Below are positions 49,678 to 58,352 of a DNA stretch of 64,000 nt, in pieces. Numbering within the stretch: position 1 is the stretch's first letter; every line of letters begins with the position of its first letter. Where the stretch lies: assembly GCF_041053105.1 (NCBI RefSeq), contig NZ_CP163444.1:5394001-5458000 (forward strand), written 5' to 3'. The DNA is from Streptomyces sp. R44 (GTDB taxonomy: Bacteria > Actinomycetota > Actinomycetes > Streptomycetales > Streptomycetaceae). Both the position numbers and the translations under genes were made by a program. The notes below the pieces were generated by a model, which was given only the letters and a program-made list of their open reading frames with translations, had not been told where the DNA came from and did not search any database.

Positions 49678-50565
49678 GTGGACCTCCTCCTGGCCCTGCT
49701 GGCCGGCCTGGCAGTAGCGGGCATCGCCTACGGCCTGCGCCTGTACCGCGCGGACGCGAAGCTCCCGGACGACCTCAGACTCGCCCTGGAGGTCGGCGCG
49801 ACCCGGACGGGAGCGGTCGACTCGGCGGTGGACCGCCTCGGCATGCGCTGGTCGCCGGCCGTGCTCCGCCTGATGGGCCCGAAGCGCGTCAACGCGGTCC
49901 GCCGCCGGATCGACCTCGCGGGCAACCCCGGGGGCCTGACGATCGACCGGTACGGGGCGAGGCGGGCGGTCTACGGCTTCCTGGGCGGGCTCGGCGGCCT
50001 GGTGATGCTGAGCAAGGGCTCGTACGTGACGGCGCTGCTGCTCCTCGCCTTCGGCGCGTTCTGGACGGAGGTCGGGATCTGGTCGGCGGTCCGCATCCGC
50101 AAGGACCAGATCGAACGCACGCTGCCGGACTTCCTGGACGTCCTGGCGGTCGTGGTCAGCGCGGGGCTGGGCTTCCGGCAGGCGCTGGAGAGGGTGGCGG
50201 AGAAGTACGAGGGCCCGTGGGCGGACGAACTCCGCATCACGCTCCGCCAGATGGACATGGGCGTGAGCCGCCGGCAGGCGTTCGACGAGCTGCGCCGGCG
50301 CAACGACTCGGAGCAGGTGGCGCAGTTCGTGACGGCGCTGCAGCAGGGGGAGGAGCTGGGGGCCCCGATCGTGGACACCCTGATCCAGATCGCCAACGAC
50401 ATGCGGCGCACGGACGCCCAGAACGCCCGCCGCAAGGCCGCGAAGGCCGTCCCGAAGGCCACGATGGTGATCACGACCCTGATGGTCCCGGCGACGATGA
50501 TCCTGCTGGGGGCGGGCCTGTTCCTGGGCACGGGAACGGACTTCGGGTCGGTGACGGGCGAATGA
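49678..50565 (+). CDS. tadC: TadC-like inner membrane protein
   Basis: The product is 295 aa from GTG 49678. T2SSF domain (LPDFLDVLAVVVSAGLGFRQ, ALERVAEKYEGPWADEL) with helices at both ends (LGGLGGLVMLSKGSYVTALL; MVITTLMVPATMILLGAGLF). It is the second platform protein, next to TadB as usual. Confidence 0.88.
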   Translation: MDLLLALLAGLAVAGIAYGLRLYRADAKLPDDLRLALEVGATRTGAVDSAVDRLGMRWSPAVLRLMGPKRVNAVRRRIDLAGNPGGLTIDRYGARRAVYGFLGGLGGLVMLSKGSYVTALLLLAFGAFWTEVGIWSAVRIRKDQIERTLPDFLDVLAVVVSAGLGFRQALERVAEKYEGPWADELRITLRQMDMGVSRRQAFDELRRRNDSEQVAQFVTALQQGEELGAPIVDTLIQIANDMRRTDAQNARRKAAKAVPKATMVITTLMVPATMILLGAGLFLGTGTDFGSVTGE

Positions 50566-50659
50566 ACCGTGCGGTTGCGCTGACATATTCGAGGCAAACG
50601 ACTTCGCGGGCGCAACCCGATGTGCCAGAGTGCGGACAGAGTGTGAGGGGGTGGAGCTG

Positions 50660-50704
50660 ATGGACCGGATCGCCGCGACCGGCTGCCTCGGCCCCACCCG
50701 ATGA
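50660..50704 (+). CDS. Micro-ORF upstream of the pilin gene
   Basis: A 14-codon frame MDRIAATGCLGPTR from ATG 50660 with GGAG upstream, TGA at 50702-50704. It lies between tadC and the pilin. Its role, if any, may be as a leader peptide. It could be chance. Confidence 0.25.
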   Translation: MDRIAATGCLGPTR

Positions 50705-50779
50705 ACGGGCCCTGTCCGCCGACCCGCCCGTCGGCGTACGGTGCCCAGGCGCAGGCGTCCGAACGCGGAGGGGACCACG

Positions 50780-50998
50780 ATGAACGACGCGATGCTGAAG
50801 GCCCTGACGAAGGCCCGTGTGTGGTGGCTGGGCGACTGGGCAACCCGCCGGAGGGGGGACCGCGGGCAGACGGCGGTGGAGTATCTGGGGATCATTGTGG
50901 TGGTGGTGGCGATCGTGATCGCGATCACCGGCACGGACATCGGAAACTCCATCAAGAACGCCATCACTCAGAAGATCGCCGATCTGACAGGGAAGTAG
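50780..50998 (+). CDS. flp: Flp-type major pilin
   Basis: The product is 72 aa from ATG 50780, with GGAGGGG upstream. A 31-residue basic leader ends in RRRGDRG, followed by QTAVEYLGIIVVVVAIVIAI; this is the class Flp cut site G | XXXXEY and the hydrophobic pilin helix. The mature pilin would be about 40 residues, ending DLTGK. Cleaved by the prepilin peptidase at 55897. Confidence 0.93.
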   Translation: MNDAMLKALTKARVWWLGDWATRRRGDRGQTAVEYLGIIVVVVAIVIAITGTDIGNSIKNAITQKIADLTGK

Positions 50999-51008
50999 GG
51001 CGGCGCAG

Positions 51009-51645
51009 ATGGCGGAGCGATGACGGGCAGGCGTTTCCCGTCTACATCGCGGTCATTGCCGGGCTCCTGTTTCTGGCGTTCGCCTACTTCTTGGTGGGGC
51101 AAGCTGCGCTGACGCGGAACAGCGCCCAGACCGCTGCGGACGCGGCGGCTCTCGCAGCGGCTCAGGATGCCCGGGAGCAGCTGCGAGACGGCTGGATCGA
51201 GGTGCTCCTCGATCCGGGGCAGTGGAACAGGTTCCTTCAGAGCATGGCAAACATCGATGACGCCTCCGCGTGTCAGCAGGCAGAGGAGTTTGCGGCTCGG
51301 AACATGGCGGCACTCACGGGCAGCAAGTGTGTTCCTCTCGCTACCGGGGAGCATGGCTTCAAGGTGACAGTAAGCACGACAGGCCAAGAGCCGCGTGACG
51401 CTACGGCTTCTGCTGAAGCCGTGCTTGAACCGCGTTGCAGGTTCGACGAGCCGGAACCCCCTCCGGATCCACCGGAGTCCCCCCAGGGGCCGACACCGAC
51501 GGACCCCGGGGAAGGTGGCGAACAGCCGGACGACGGCAAGTCCGTGGTCAGCCTTGATTGCGATGGCGAGCCATGGTTGATCGATCCCGAAAGCCCGCGC
51601 CTCCCCGGTGCCGCAGATCTCTTCAGCGTCCGACTGTCAGAGTGA
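51009..51645 (+). CDS. TadG-like pilus protein with suspect 5' end
   Basis: The body is clear: DDGQAFPVYIAVIAGLLFLA then FAYFLVGQAALTRNSAQTAA, DAAALAAAQ, the TadG N-terminal prepilin-like helix, followed by an external domain with four Cys and a Pro-rich stretch. The frame DDG begins at 51019. No ATG, GTG or TTG in that frame occurs between the pilin stop and here. ATG 51009 has a Shine-Dalgarno (AGGG region) but is in the neighbouring frame and stops after four codons (M A E R); inserting one base near 51018 would give MAERDDGQAFPV. A one-base deletion (true or a sequencing error) is likely; the actual start is uncertain. Confidence 0.65.
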
Positions 51646-51673
51646 CCCGCGACGAGCAAAGGAAGCACGCTTC

Positions 51674-52258
51674 ATGAACGCGCGCTACGCAAGGAAGACC
51701 CGTAGAGGGGTGGTTGCAGCAGCGATCGCGTCCGTGGCACTTCTCGTGGCCGGCTGCGGCGCTGAAGAGAAGCCCCCTACGGACAAGCCCACTTCGACGA
51801 CGGTGGCTCCGCCGAAGGGAGGGGCCTCCACGCAGGGGTCGCAGGCGGCCGAGGAGCCGACGGAGACGCTTGCCGTCCTCAAGGGTAAGGACGGGGTTGA
51901 GCTTGACGTCACCGCTGCCGAGAGGGACGCAGGCGGGTTCCTCACCGTCAAGGGCGCGTTGAAGAACACTTCCTCGCGTTCAATCGCGCTCCCTGGCCAG
52001 ATTCGCGGTGACGAGACAGAGGTCATGAAGCACGGCAACTCCTTGGGAGGGGCCACGCTCATCGACGCCGCTGGGAAGAAGCGCTATTACGTCCTTCGCG
52101 ACACCGACGGCCGTCCATTGACGACCACCGGCCTTGACATCCTGCCCGCAGGGGAGACGGTCGCAGTGTTCCTGCAATTCCCCGCACCCCCCGCCTCCAC
52201 CACCGAAGTAAGCTTCCAGCTTCCCACCTTCGAACCCGCCACCCTCAAGCTCTCCTGA
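51674..52258 (+). CDS. Lipoprotein of the Tad region
   Basis: The product is 194 aa from ATG 51674. Lipobox LLVAGC (Cys at residue 29). A Thr/Pro linker follows, then a beta-rich domain (LDVTAAERDAGGFLTVKGAL, NTSSRSIALPGQIRG, FLQFPAPPASTTEVSFQLP) of an immunoglobulin-like type. It is attached to the outer face of the membrane and sits between the TadG-like and OmpA-like genes, so it is likely part of the envelope section of the pilus. No recognised enzyme. Confidence 0.72.
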   Translation: MNARYARKTRRGVVAAAIASVALLVAGCGAEEKPPTDKPTSTTVAPPKGGASTQGSQAAEEPTETLAVLKGKDGVELDVTAAERDAGGFLTVKGALKNTSSRSIALPGQIRGDETEVMKHGNSLGGATLIDAAGKKRYYVLRDTDGRPLTTTGLDILPAGETVAVFLQFPAPPASTTEVSFQLPTFEPATLKLS

Positions 52259-52267
52259 GGCGACGCC

Positions 52268-52891
52268 ATGACGACGACAAACCGCCGCCTCGCCGCTCTC
52301 GTGCTCGTCTGCGTCGCCCTGGGGCCGATCGCCGGGCCCGTCGCGTACGCCGACGACGGCCCCGGGCCCGCCGGGACCTCCTCGCCCGCGCCCGTCATCG
52401 ATCCCACCTCGCCCGGTCTGATGCTCCCCGACGGCGCCACCCTCGCCCCCGCCAAGGTCCTCGACATCAAGCAGATCGTCGAGGAGGACGGCGGCCAGCA
52501 GCGCCGGCAGGACACCAACGTGGACGTGACGTTCGCGCTGCAGGCCGAGGTGCTGTTCCCCAAGAACAGCGCCAAGCTCTCGCCCGACGCCACCGCCCGC
52601 ATCGCCGCCATCGCCGCCGAGATCAACAAGATGGGCTCCGGCCGCGTCCGGGTCTTCGGGTTCACCGACAACCTGGGCACGTACGAGCACGGGCTCAAGC
52701 TCTCCAAGGAGCGGGCCGTGGCCGTGCAGCAGGTGCTCGCGCGGGCCCTCGACCCGGGGACGAGTTTCGACATCCGCGGCTACAGCGAGGACTACCCGAT
52801 CGCGGACAACCGCACCGAGGAAGGCCGCAAGAAGAACCGGCGCGTCGAGATCTCCTTCCCCCGGACCACGTCCTCGTCCACCACGCCGTGA
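52268..52891 (+). CDS. OmpA-family peptidoglycan-binding protein
   Basis: The product is 207 aa from ATG 52268. Signal peptide about residues 1-28 (AYADDG). The OmpA/MotB C domain spans residues about 90-200: AEVLFPKNSAKLSPDATARI, RVFGFTDNLGT-type VFGFTDNLG, SKERAVAVQQVL, and NRRVEISF at the end (peptidoglycan diaminopimelate contacts Asp and Arg). It may fix the pilus machine to the wall. It ends 9 bases before the convergent DUF559-like gene. Confidence 0.87.
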   Translation: MTTTNRRLAALVLVCVALGPIAGPVAYADDGPGPAGTSSPAPVIDPTSPGLMLPDGATLAPAKVLDIKQIVEEDGGQQRRQDTNVDVTFALQAEVLFPKNSAKLSPDATARIAAIAAEINKMGSGRVRVFGFTDNLGTYEHGLKLSKERAVAVQQVLARALDPGTSFDIRGYSEDYPIADNRTEEGRKKNRRVEISFPRTTSSSTTP

Positions 52892-52900
52892 GCGCCCGGC

Positions 52901-53827
52901 TCAATCGGGCAGGCTCAGTTCCAGCGCCGCCCTGATCGTCGCCGTCATCCGCTCCGGGTGCTGGAACACCTCCCGTGCCGTGAACCGCAGCACCCGGCGG
53001 ACCTCCCGGCACGACTGGAGCGCGTTGAAGCGGGCGATGTCCCGTTCGTGGGCGCGGCGGGTGCCGTGGAAGGCGTAGCCCTCCACCTCGACCGCCAGGC
53101 CCGCGGTGCGGAAGAGGAAGTCCGGGCGCAGCGGGCGGCCGTCCGCCGTGAGGAGGGTCGGCTGGCACTCCGGGACCAGGCCCGTGTCGCCCATCCTCAG
53201 CCGGGCCACCGTCTCCGCCGGGGACCCCGACGCCGGTTCCGCGAGGCGCAGCCAGGCGCGGGCGCGGGCCGCTCCCCGGCGGGGTGCGGCGAGTTCGGCG
53301 GCCAGGTCGTCGTACCGGACCAGGGGCTCGCGGCGTACCCCTTCCACCACCCGCCGGGAGAGCGCGGAGTCCGCGACGACCACCGCCTCCTCCCGGGTGG
53401 CGGATGCCCGTATCAGGTCGCCGACCGTCCGCGTCGGGGTCGTCGTCCGGAGGCCCCGTCTGAGGGACCTGTCCCCGTCCGTCAGGTACGTCGTCGTGTG
53501 GATCCGTATCTCCGCGCCGCGCGAGGCTCCCGTCCTGCCCGGTGCCGTGAAGTCGAGGTGCCGGGAGGGGGACTCCAGCACCTCGATGCGGTGGAGTCGC
53601 GCCGCCGTCCCGTGGCTGCACACCAGCTCCGGGCGCAGGAGCTGGACGGCCGCCGCCCTCAGCCGCCAGTCCACCTCTCTCCCCGGGGCCGCCCACGCGC
53701 CCCGGCAGATCCGCTGCCAGCCGTCGCGGCGCAGTCGTCCGGCCAGCCGGCCCGGCGGCCAGCCCGCCGCGACCGCCCAGACCGTCAGGAGGACCCCGCC
53801 CCTGGCGAGGATCGCCAACTCGTACAT
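52901..53827 (-). CDS. AbiEi/DUF559-like endonuclease-domain protein
   Basis: The product is 308 aa from ATG 53827; a GTG at 53863 is also in frame and cannot be excluded. The N-terminus (GRLAGRLRRDGWQRICRGAW then AAPG) is a winged helix of the AbiEi-antitoxin type, and the middle is helical. The C-terminal domain has RPDFLFRTAGLAVEVEGYAF, HGTRRAHERDIARFNALQSC and VLRFTAREVF, the Vsr/DUF559 restriction-like nuclease core (PD-(D/E)XK with Asp and Glu in that stretch). The role is unknown; there is no adjacent partner toxin. Confidence 0.8.
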   Translation of the reverse strand: MYELAILARGGVLLTVWAVAAGWPPGRLAGRLRRDGWQRICRGAWAAPGREVDWRLRAAAVQLLRPELVCSHGTAARLHRIEVLESPSRHLDFTAPGRTGASRGAEIRIHTTTYLTDGDRSLRRGLRTTTPTRTVGDLIRASATREEAVVVADSALSRRVVEGVRREPLVRYDDLAAELAAPRRGAARARAWLRLAEPASGSPAETVARLRMGDTGLVPECQPTLLTADGRPLRPDFLFRTAGLAVEVEGYAFHGTRRAHERDIARFNALQSCREVRRVLRFTAREVFQHPERMTATIRAALELSLPD

Positions 53828-53949
53828 ACGCCCAACGATCCACGGAAGAGGGACACTTCGCACCCCTTGTGGAAAACCCGGCGAAAGACGTCGCCAGGAA
53901 AGCGTAAATCCGACGGGACATCCCCCTTCGGCGGGAGCATTCTGGACAG

Positions 53950-54336
53950 ATGACGGCGACCCCGGGCGTGAACCCGAACACCGCTCCGAGCGTGCAGTTG
54001 GTCAGTGATCTCGTGACCCGGATCCCGGAGTTCCGAGGGGTGTACGAGACCCATGTCTTCCATCAGGGCGGTGTCCTGCCGCACGTGTTCTTCTGGGACG
54101 TCGTCCAGGACACCGTCCGTTCCTTCCTCGGCGAGGCCCCCGGCGCCGCCGACTGGCGCCGCACGCTCGACTTCCTGGAGGAGCAGAGCGCGCGCGGTGT
54201 CCTCGGCATCGACGAGGTCATCGTCACCTCCTTCCTCGGTGACCTGCCCTCGCCCCAGGAGCCCGGGCACGCCATCGTCGAGCAGCTCGGTCCGGTCATG
54301 GCCGCGAAGTTCGTCCGCATAAGGCCCCTCGGCTGA
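53950..54336 (+). CDS. Hypothetical soluble protein
   Basis: The product is 128 aa from ATG 53950. It is soluble, with SDLVTRIPEFRGVYETHVFH, LPHVFFWDVVQDTV and FLGDLPSPQEPGHAIVEQLG; no signal, membrane helix or Cys. The phrase set is common in Streptomyces but I know no function. Divergent from the DUF559-like gene and 31 bases before the PIG-V-like gene. Confidence 0.7.
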   Translation: MTATPGVNPNTAPSVQLVSDLVTRIPEFRGVYETHVFHQGGVLPHVFFWDVVQDTVRSFLGEAPGAADWRRTLDFLEEQSARGVLGIDEVIVTSFLGDLPSPQEPGHAIVEQLGPVMAAKFVRIRPLG

Positions 54337-54354
54337 GCCTTCCGCAGTCCCCGG

Positions 54355-54360
54355 GATAAT
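54355..54360 (+). promoter_or_regulatory. -10 element GATAAT, leaderless start
   Basis: GATAAT (one base from TATAAT) is followed by seven bases and ATG 54368. It gives a probable leaderless transcript. No Shine-Dalgarno. Confidence 0.45.
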
Positions 54361-54367
54361 CGGGTGC

Positions 54368-55513
54368 ATGTCCCTGACCAGGCCCGATCCGAGCAAGCCC
54401 GGCCCGCCCCGACCCGGTCTTCCCCGTCCCGACCGTCCCACCCTCGCCGCCCTCGGCGGGTACGCCGCCGCCCGCGTCGTCGGGCTCGTCGTCCTCGCCG
54501 TCGCGGCCGGCGTCACCGGGAAGGACGGGCTGCACCGGCTCAAGGGGCGCTGGGACTCCGTCTGGTACGTGCGGATCGCCGAGCACGGGTACGGATACCA
54601 GGTCACCCTGCCCAACGGTGACGTCCATTCCGACCTCGCCTTCTTCCCGCTCCTTCCCGCCCTGGAGCGCGGCCTCTCCGCCGTCCTCCCCGTCGACGCC
54701 GCCACCGCCGGGCTCCTCGTCTCCTGGACCGCCGGTCTCGCCGCCGCCTGGGGGATCCACCGGTGCGGTGCCCATGTCTTCGGCGGAAGAGCGGGTGTCC
54801 TCCTCGCCGTCCTCTGGGGCGTCTACCCCACCGCCTTCGTCCAGTCGATGGCGTACACGGAGACGCTGTTCACGGCCCTCGCCGCCTGGTCGCTGTACGC
54901 GGTGCTCCGCGGGCGCTGGATCCTCGCCGGTGTCCTGTGCGCCGCCGCCGGGCTCACCCGGCCGACGGCCGCCGCGCTGATCGCCGCCCTCGTCATCACG
55001 GCCCTCGTCACCCTCGTACGGGAACGGCGGCTGCCCCCGCGGACGGTCGCCGGGGTGCTGATCGCCCCGCTGGGCTGGCTCGCGTACGTCGCCTACGTGG
55101 CGGTCCGCGAGGGGAGCCCGACCGCGTACTTCGGTGTCCAGGCCGCCTGGGGCAACTCCATCGACGGCGGTGTCGCCCTCGCCCGCTTCATCGCCGGGCT
55201 GCCCTGGCCCGCCGCCCTCGGGCTGTGCGCGGCGCTCGCGCTCCTCGGGTGGCTGATCGTCCTGTGCGTGCGGCAGCGGCAGCCGCTGCCGCTGCTCGTG
55301 TACACGATCGGCGTCGTGTTCGTCTCCCTCGTCGGCGCCGCCTACTTCGGTTCCCGGCCGCGCCTGATGATGCCGGCGTTCGGGCTGCTGCTGGCGCCCG
55401 CCGTGGGCCTCGCGCGCGTGCGGACCCGTATCGCCGTGCCCGTCCTCGCCGGGCTCGCCCTCGCCTCCGGTGTCTACGGGGCGTTCACGCTGCTCGGGTC
55501 GGGGCCTCCGTGA
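54368..55513 (+). CDS. PIG-V-like mannosyltransferase (GT-C membrane protein)
   Basis: The product is 381 aa from ATG 54368. A Pro-rich N-terminus precedes about 9-10 membrane helices. The first external loop has RWDSVWYVRIAEHGYGYQ, the acidic GT-C motif of the PIG-V/GPI mannosyltransferase-like bacterial family, and DLAFFPLLPALER. It likely transfers mannose from polyprenyl phosphomannose to a surface acceptor. It overlaps the convergent DUF192 gene by 29 bases. Confidence 0.78.
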   Translation: MSLTRPDPSKPGPPRPGLPRPDRPTLAALGGYAAARVVGLVVLAVAAGVTGKDGLHRLKGRWDSVWYVRIAEHGYGYQVTLPNGDVHSDLAFFPLLPALERGLSAVLPVDAATAGLLVSWTAGLAAAWGIHRCGAHVFGGRAGVLLAVLWGVYPTAFVQSMAYTETLFTALAAWSLYAVLRGRWILAGVLCAAAGLTRPTAAALIAALVITALVTLVRERRLPPRTVAGVLIAPLGWLAYVAYVAVREGSPTAYFGVQAAWGNSIDGGVALARFIAGLPWPAALGLCAALALLGWLIVLCVRQRQPLPLLVYTIGVVFVSLVGAAYFGSRPRLMMPAFGLLLAPAVGLARVRTRIAVPVLAGLALASGVYGAFTLLGSGPP

Positions 55514-55856
55514 GGTCCACGCGCACGCGTACCCCCGGTTCCAGCCCCCACCCGGCCATCGCGCCCGCCTCCGCCTCCAGGACGTGCCGGCCGCGCGGCC
55601 GGATCATCCCGAGCCGCCCCGGGCGCATCGTCACCACGGACCGGACCGTGAACGAGCCGTCCAGATAGGCCACGTCGATCGGGAAGCGCATGCCGAAGGT
55701 GTGCACGCTGTTCGTCCGGGTGATCAGCAGCGCCCCCGCGATGCCGTCCCGGCCCAGCAGTCCCCGTCGTCGTGCCCGGTACGAGGCCGCCACCTCCAGC
55801 GGGATCTCCACGGCGCCCAGCGCCAACGTCCCCGTCCCGTCCGCCCATTTCCCCAT
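55485..55856 (-). CDS. DUF192 family protein
   Basis: The product is 123 aa from ATG 55856. Signatures are EIPLEVAASYRARRRGLLGR, TNSVHTFGMRFPIDVAYLDG, and HVLEAEAGAMAGWGL near the end. DUF192 proteins are small beta-barrel-like proteins of unknown function, often secreted in other bacteria; this one has no signal peptide. Divergent from the prepilin peptidase. Confidence 0.88.
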   Translation of the reverse strand: MGKWADGTGTLALGAVEIPLEVAASYRARRRGLLGRDGIAGALLITRTNSVHTFGMRFPIDVAYLDGSFTVRSVVTMRPGRLGMIRPRGRHVLEAEAGAMAGWGLEPGVRVRVDLTEAPTRAA

Positions 55857-55883
55857 GCGGCAGACCGTAGCGGTCCGGGCGCC

Positions 55884-55889
55884 TAGGGT
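55884..55889 (+). promoter_or_regulatory. -10 element TAGGGT, leaderless prepilin peptidase start
   Basis: TAGGGT lies seven bases before GTG 55897. No Shine-Dalgarno. Confidence 0.4.
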
Positions 55890-55896
55890 CTCGTCC

Positions 55897-56634
55897 GTGT
55901 ACGTCACGCTGATCGCCGTCGCCGCCCTGTGGGGGGCCGCCGTCGGGCTGCTCGTGCCCCGGGCCGCGTACCGGCTCTCCGTCGAGCCGGAGGAGCCGTG
56001 GCGGGACCGCTGCCCCGCCGGGCACGTCCTCGTCGGGCCCGGGCGCGGCTGGCTCGGCGGGCCCGGGCGGCAGGCCTGCGCGACCACCGCGAGCCCGCTC
56101 CTCGCGCCGCTGCTCACCGCCCTCGCCTGCGCCGCGCTCGCCGCCGCGACCGGCGGGCCCCGGCCCGAGCTCGCGGTCTGGCTGCTCGGTGCGCCCCTCG
56201 CCGTGCTCCTCGCCTGCGTGGACGCGCGCGTGTACCGGCTTCCAGACGCCCTGACGCTGCCGCTCGCCGTCGCCGTACCGCTGCTCCTCGGCGTCGCCGA
56301 ACTCCTTCCGTACGACGCCGGATCCTGGATCCACGCGCTGCTCGGCGGGCTCGTCCTCGGCGGGGCCTACCTGCTGCTGTTCCGGATCAACCCGAGCCAG
56401 CTCGGCCTCGGCGACGTGAAACTGGCGGTCCCGCTGGGTGCGGCCCTCGGCTGGTACGGCTGGGGGGTGCTCTTCGCCGGGGCCTTCGCCGGCTTCCTCC
56501 TCGGCGCGGTGTACGGCCTCGGCCTCGTCCTGCTGCGCCGCGCCGACCGCTCCTCGGCGATCCCCTTCGGCCCCTTCATGCTCGGCGGCGGCCTGCTCGG
56601 CCTCCTCCTCGGCGCGTTCACCGCCCTCCCCTGA
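55897..56634 (+). CDS. Prepilin peptidase (TadV/CpaA, A24 family)
   Basis: The product is 245 aa from GTG 55897. Seven or eight membrane helices. Catalytic Asp in LLACVDARVYRLPDALTLPL and second Asp in LGLGDVKLAVPLG (GXGDVKL). The N-terminal loop has two Cys (RDRCPAGHVL, RQACATT), a trace of the methyltransferase-linked type. It would cut the Flp pilin (50780) and TadE leaders; it lies 5 kb outside the main pilus operon. Confidence 0.92.
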   Translation: MYVTLIAVAALWGAAVGLLVPRAAYRLSVEPEEPWRDRCPAGHVLVGPGRGWLGGPGRQACATTASPLLAPLLTALACAALAAATGGPRPELAVWLLGAPLAVLLACVDARVYRLPDALTLPLAVAVPLLLGVAELLPYDAGSWIHALLGGLVLGGAYLLLFRINPSQLGLGDVKLAVPLGAALGWYGWGVLFAGAFAGFLLGAVYGLGLVLLRRADRSSAIPFGPFMLGGGLLGLLLGAFTALP

Positions 56635-56645
56635 AGGCCCGCCCC

Positions 56646-56651
56646 TACCAT
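56646..56651 (+). promoter_or_regulatory. -10 element TACCAT, leaderless start of the DUF2079 gene
   Basis: TACCAT lies eight bases before ATG 56660. No Shine-Dalgarno in the 25-base gap after the prepilin peptidase. Confidence 0.35.
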
Positions 56652-56659
56652 CGCCGCAC

Positions 56660-58156
56660 ATGCGGACAATTGCCACCCATCCACCCGTACAAGACAGAGC
56701 GCTCGCGCGCACCGCCGCCTGGTACCGCAGCCCCGCGCTCATCCCCTGGGTCTGGGCCGCCGGGCTCTTCCTCCTCTACTCGGCCGTCGCCGTGCGCCGC
56801 CACCAGCTCCTGCGCACCACCGGCTACGACCTCGGCATCTTCGAGCAGGCCGTCCGCGCCTACGCCGAACTCCGGGCGCCCGTCGCCCCCTTGCGCGGCG
56901 AGGGCTTCAACCTCCTCGGCGACCACTTCCATCCCCTGCTCGCCGTCCTCGCCCCCCTCTACCGGCTCTGGCCCTCCCCGCTCTGCCTGCTCCTCGCCCA
57001 GTCCGCGCTGCTCGCCGTCGCCGTCGTCCCCCTCGCCCGCCGCGCCGGTGGCGTGCTCGGGACCGCCGCCGCCCACACCGTCGCCGCCGGTTACGGGCTG
57101 AGCTGGGGCATCGCCTCCGCCGCCGCCTTCGACTTCCACGAGGTCGCGCTCGCCGTCCCGCTGCTCTCCTTCTCCCTGGAGGCGCTCGCCCGGCGCCGCT
57201 GGGGGCAGGCGGTCGCCTGGGCGGCGCCGCTGCTGCTCGTGAAGGAGGACCTGGGGTTCACGCTCGCCGCCGTCGGCGCGTACATCGCGATCAAGGGGCC
57301 CCGCCGTCTCGGGCTGGTCACCGTGGCGGCGGGTGTGCTCGGCTCGGTCCTGGAGGTCGAGGTCCTGCTGCCCGCCTTCAACGCAGGAGGCGGATACGCG
57401 CACGGCGGCAACCTCGCCGACGCGCACGGCTCCCTGCTCTCCACCCTCGCCCACGCGCCGCTCGACATGCTCCGTCCCGAGGTCAAGGCGGTCACCCTGA
57501 TCCTGGTCTTCGCCCCGTCCGCGCTCCTCGCGCTCCGCTCACCGCTCGCCCTGACCGCCGTCCCCACCCTCGGCTGGCGGCTGCTCTCCGAGAACGGCTT
57601 CCACTGGGGGACGGCGTTCCACTACAGCGCGATCCTCATGCCGGTCGTGTTCGCCGGTCTCGTCGACGTGCTCGGCCGGAGGGACCCGGACCGGCGTGAG
57701 CTGCGGGCCGTCCTCACGACGGTGCTCGTCGTGACGGCCGTCCTGCTGCCGTCCTTCCCCCTCGCCCAGCTCGCCCAGCGGGCCACCTGGCACACCACGC
57801 CGCACGTGCGGGCGGCCCGCGCGCTGCTCGCCCGCATCCCCGACGGCGCCACCGTCGCCGCCTCCAACCGGCTCGCGCCGCAGCTCACCGCGCGCTGCAC
57901 GGTGGTCCTCTTCCCGACGTTCCCGGTGGGCGGCGAGCTCTACCGCTACGACGCCGCGCGCCTCCCGGCGCCGACCGCCGCGTGGATCGTCCACGACGAG
58001 CGGGCGCCCGAGGCCTGGCCGTACCCCTCGGGCCACTGGCCCTACCCCCTGGAGCGGCAGCGGGCCGAGCTGGAGGCCGCGACCCGGACGTACGGCTACG
58101 AGGTCGTCGCCCGCCGTGACGGCATCACCCTGCTGCACCGGCGGCCGGACGCCTGA
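56660..58156 (+). CDS. DUF2079 membrane protein
   Basis: The product is 498 aa from ATG 56660. About 10-12 membrane helices and the DUF2079 signatures TTGYDLGIFEQAVRAYAEL, GDHFHPLLAVLAPLYRLW, AAFDFHEVALAVPLL, LLVKEDLGFTLA. The N-terminal layout resembles GT-C glycosyltransferases, but activity is not shown for this family. I recall an S. coelicolor homologue called morphological-differentiation-associated (near SCO3558), in the same position relative to the 6C RNA and an aldo/keto reductase. Confidence 0.85.
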   Translation: MRTIATHPPVQDRALARTAAWYRSPALIPWVWAAGLFLLYSAVAVRRHQLLRTTGYDLGIFEQAVRAYAELRAPVAPLRGEGFNLLGDHFHPLLAVLAPLYRLWPSPLCLLLAQSALLAVAVVPLARRAGGVLGTAAAHTVAAGYGLSWGIASAAAFDFHEVALAVPLLSFSLEALARRRWGQAVAWAAPLLLVKEDLGFTLAAVGAYIAIKGPRRLGLVTVAAGVLGSVLEVEVLLPAFNAGGGYAHGGNLADAHGSLLSTLAHAPLDMLRPEVKAVTLILVFAPSALLALRSPLALTAVPTLGWRLLSENGFHWGTAFHYSAILMPVVFAGLVDVLGRRDPDRRELRAVLTTVLVVTAVLLPSFPLAQLAQRATWHTTPHVRAARALLARIPDGATVAASNRLAPQLTARCTVVLFPTFPVGGELYRYDAARLPAPTAAWIVHDERAPEAWPYPSGHWPYPLERQRAELEAATRTYGYEVVARRDGITLLHRRPDA

Positions 58157-58352
58157 CCTGCCGGAAAGCCGTCCCGCGGAGCCCCTCGCGTCAACGCCGC
58201 GCCCTTCGGCGGCGGTCCCTCTTCGGGGGGACGGAACTCCGCCGCCACGCCGGGGCGCAAACCCGCCACGGGGCCCCGGACCCCTTGTGCCGCCTGGGAT
58301 CCGGCCCATCCGGCGCGGTTCGTTCGGCGCACGTGGCGCGCAACACGACTAT

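Noticed and set aside
50701..51018. Upstream extension of the TadG-like frame through the pilin gene
   Set aside because: Sequence is Arg/Gly/His-rich shadow of the pilin frame; no membrane or signal features; pilin is the real gene there.
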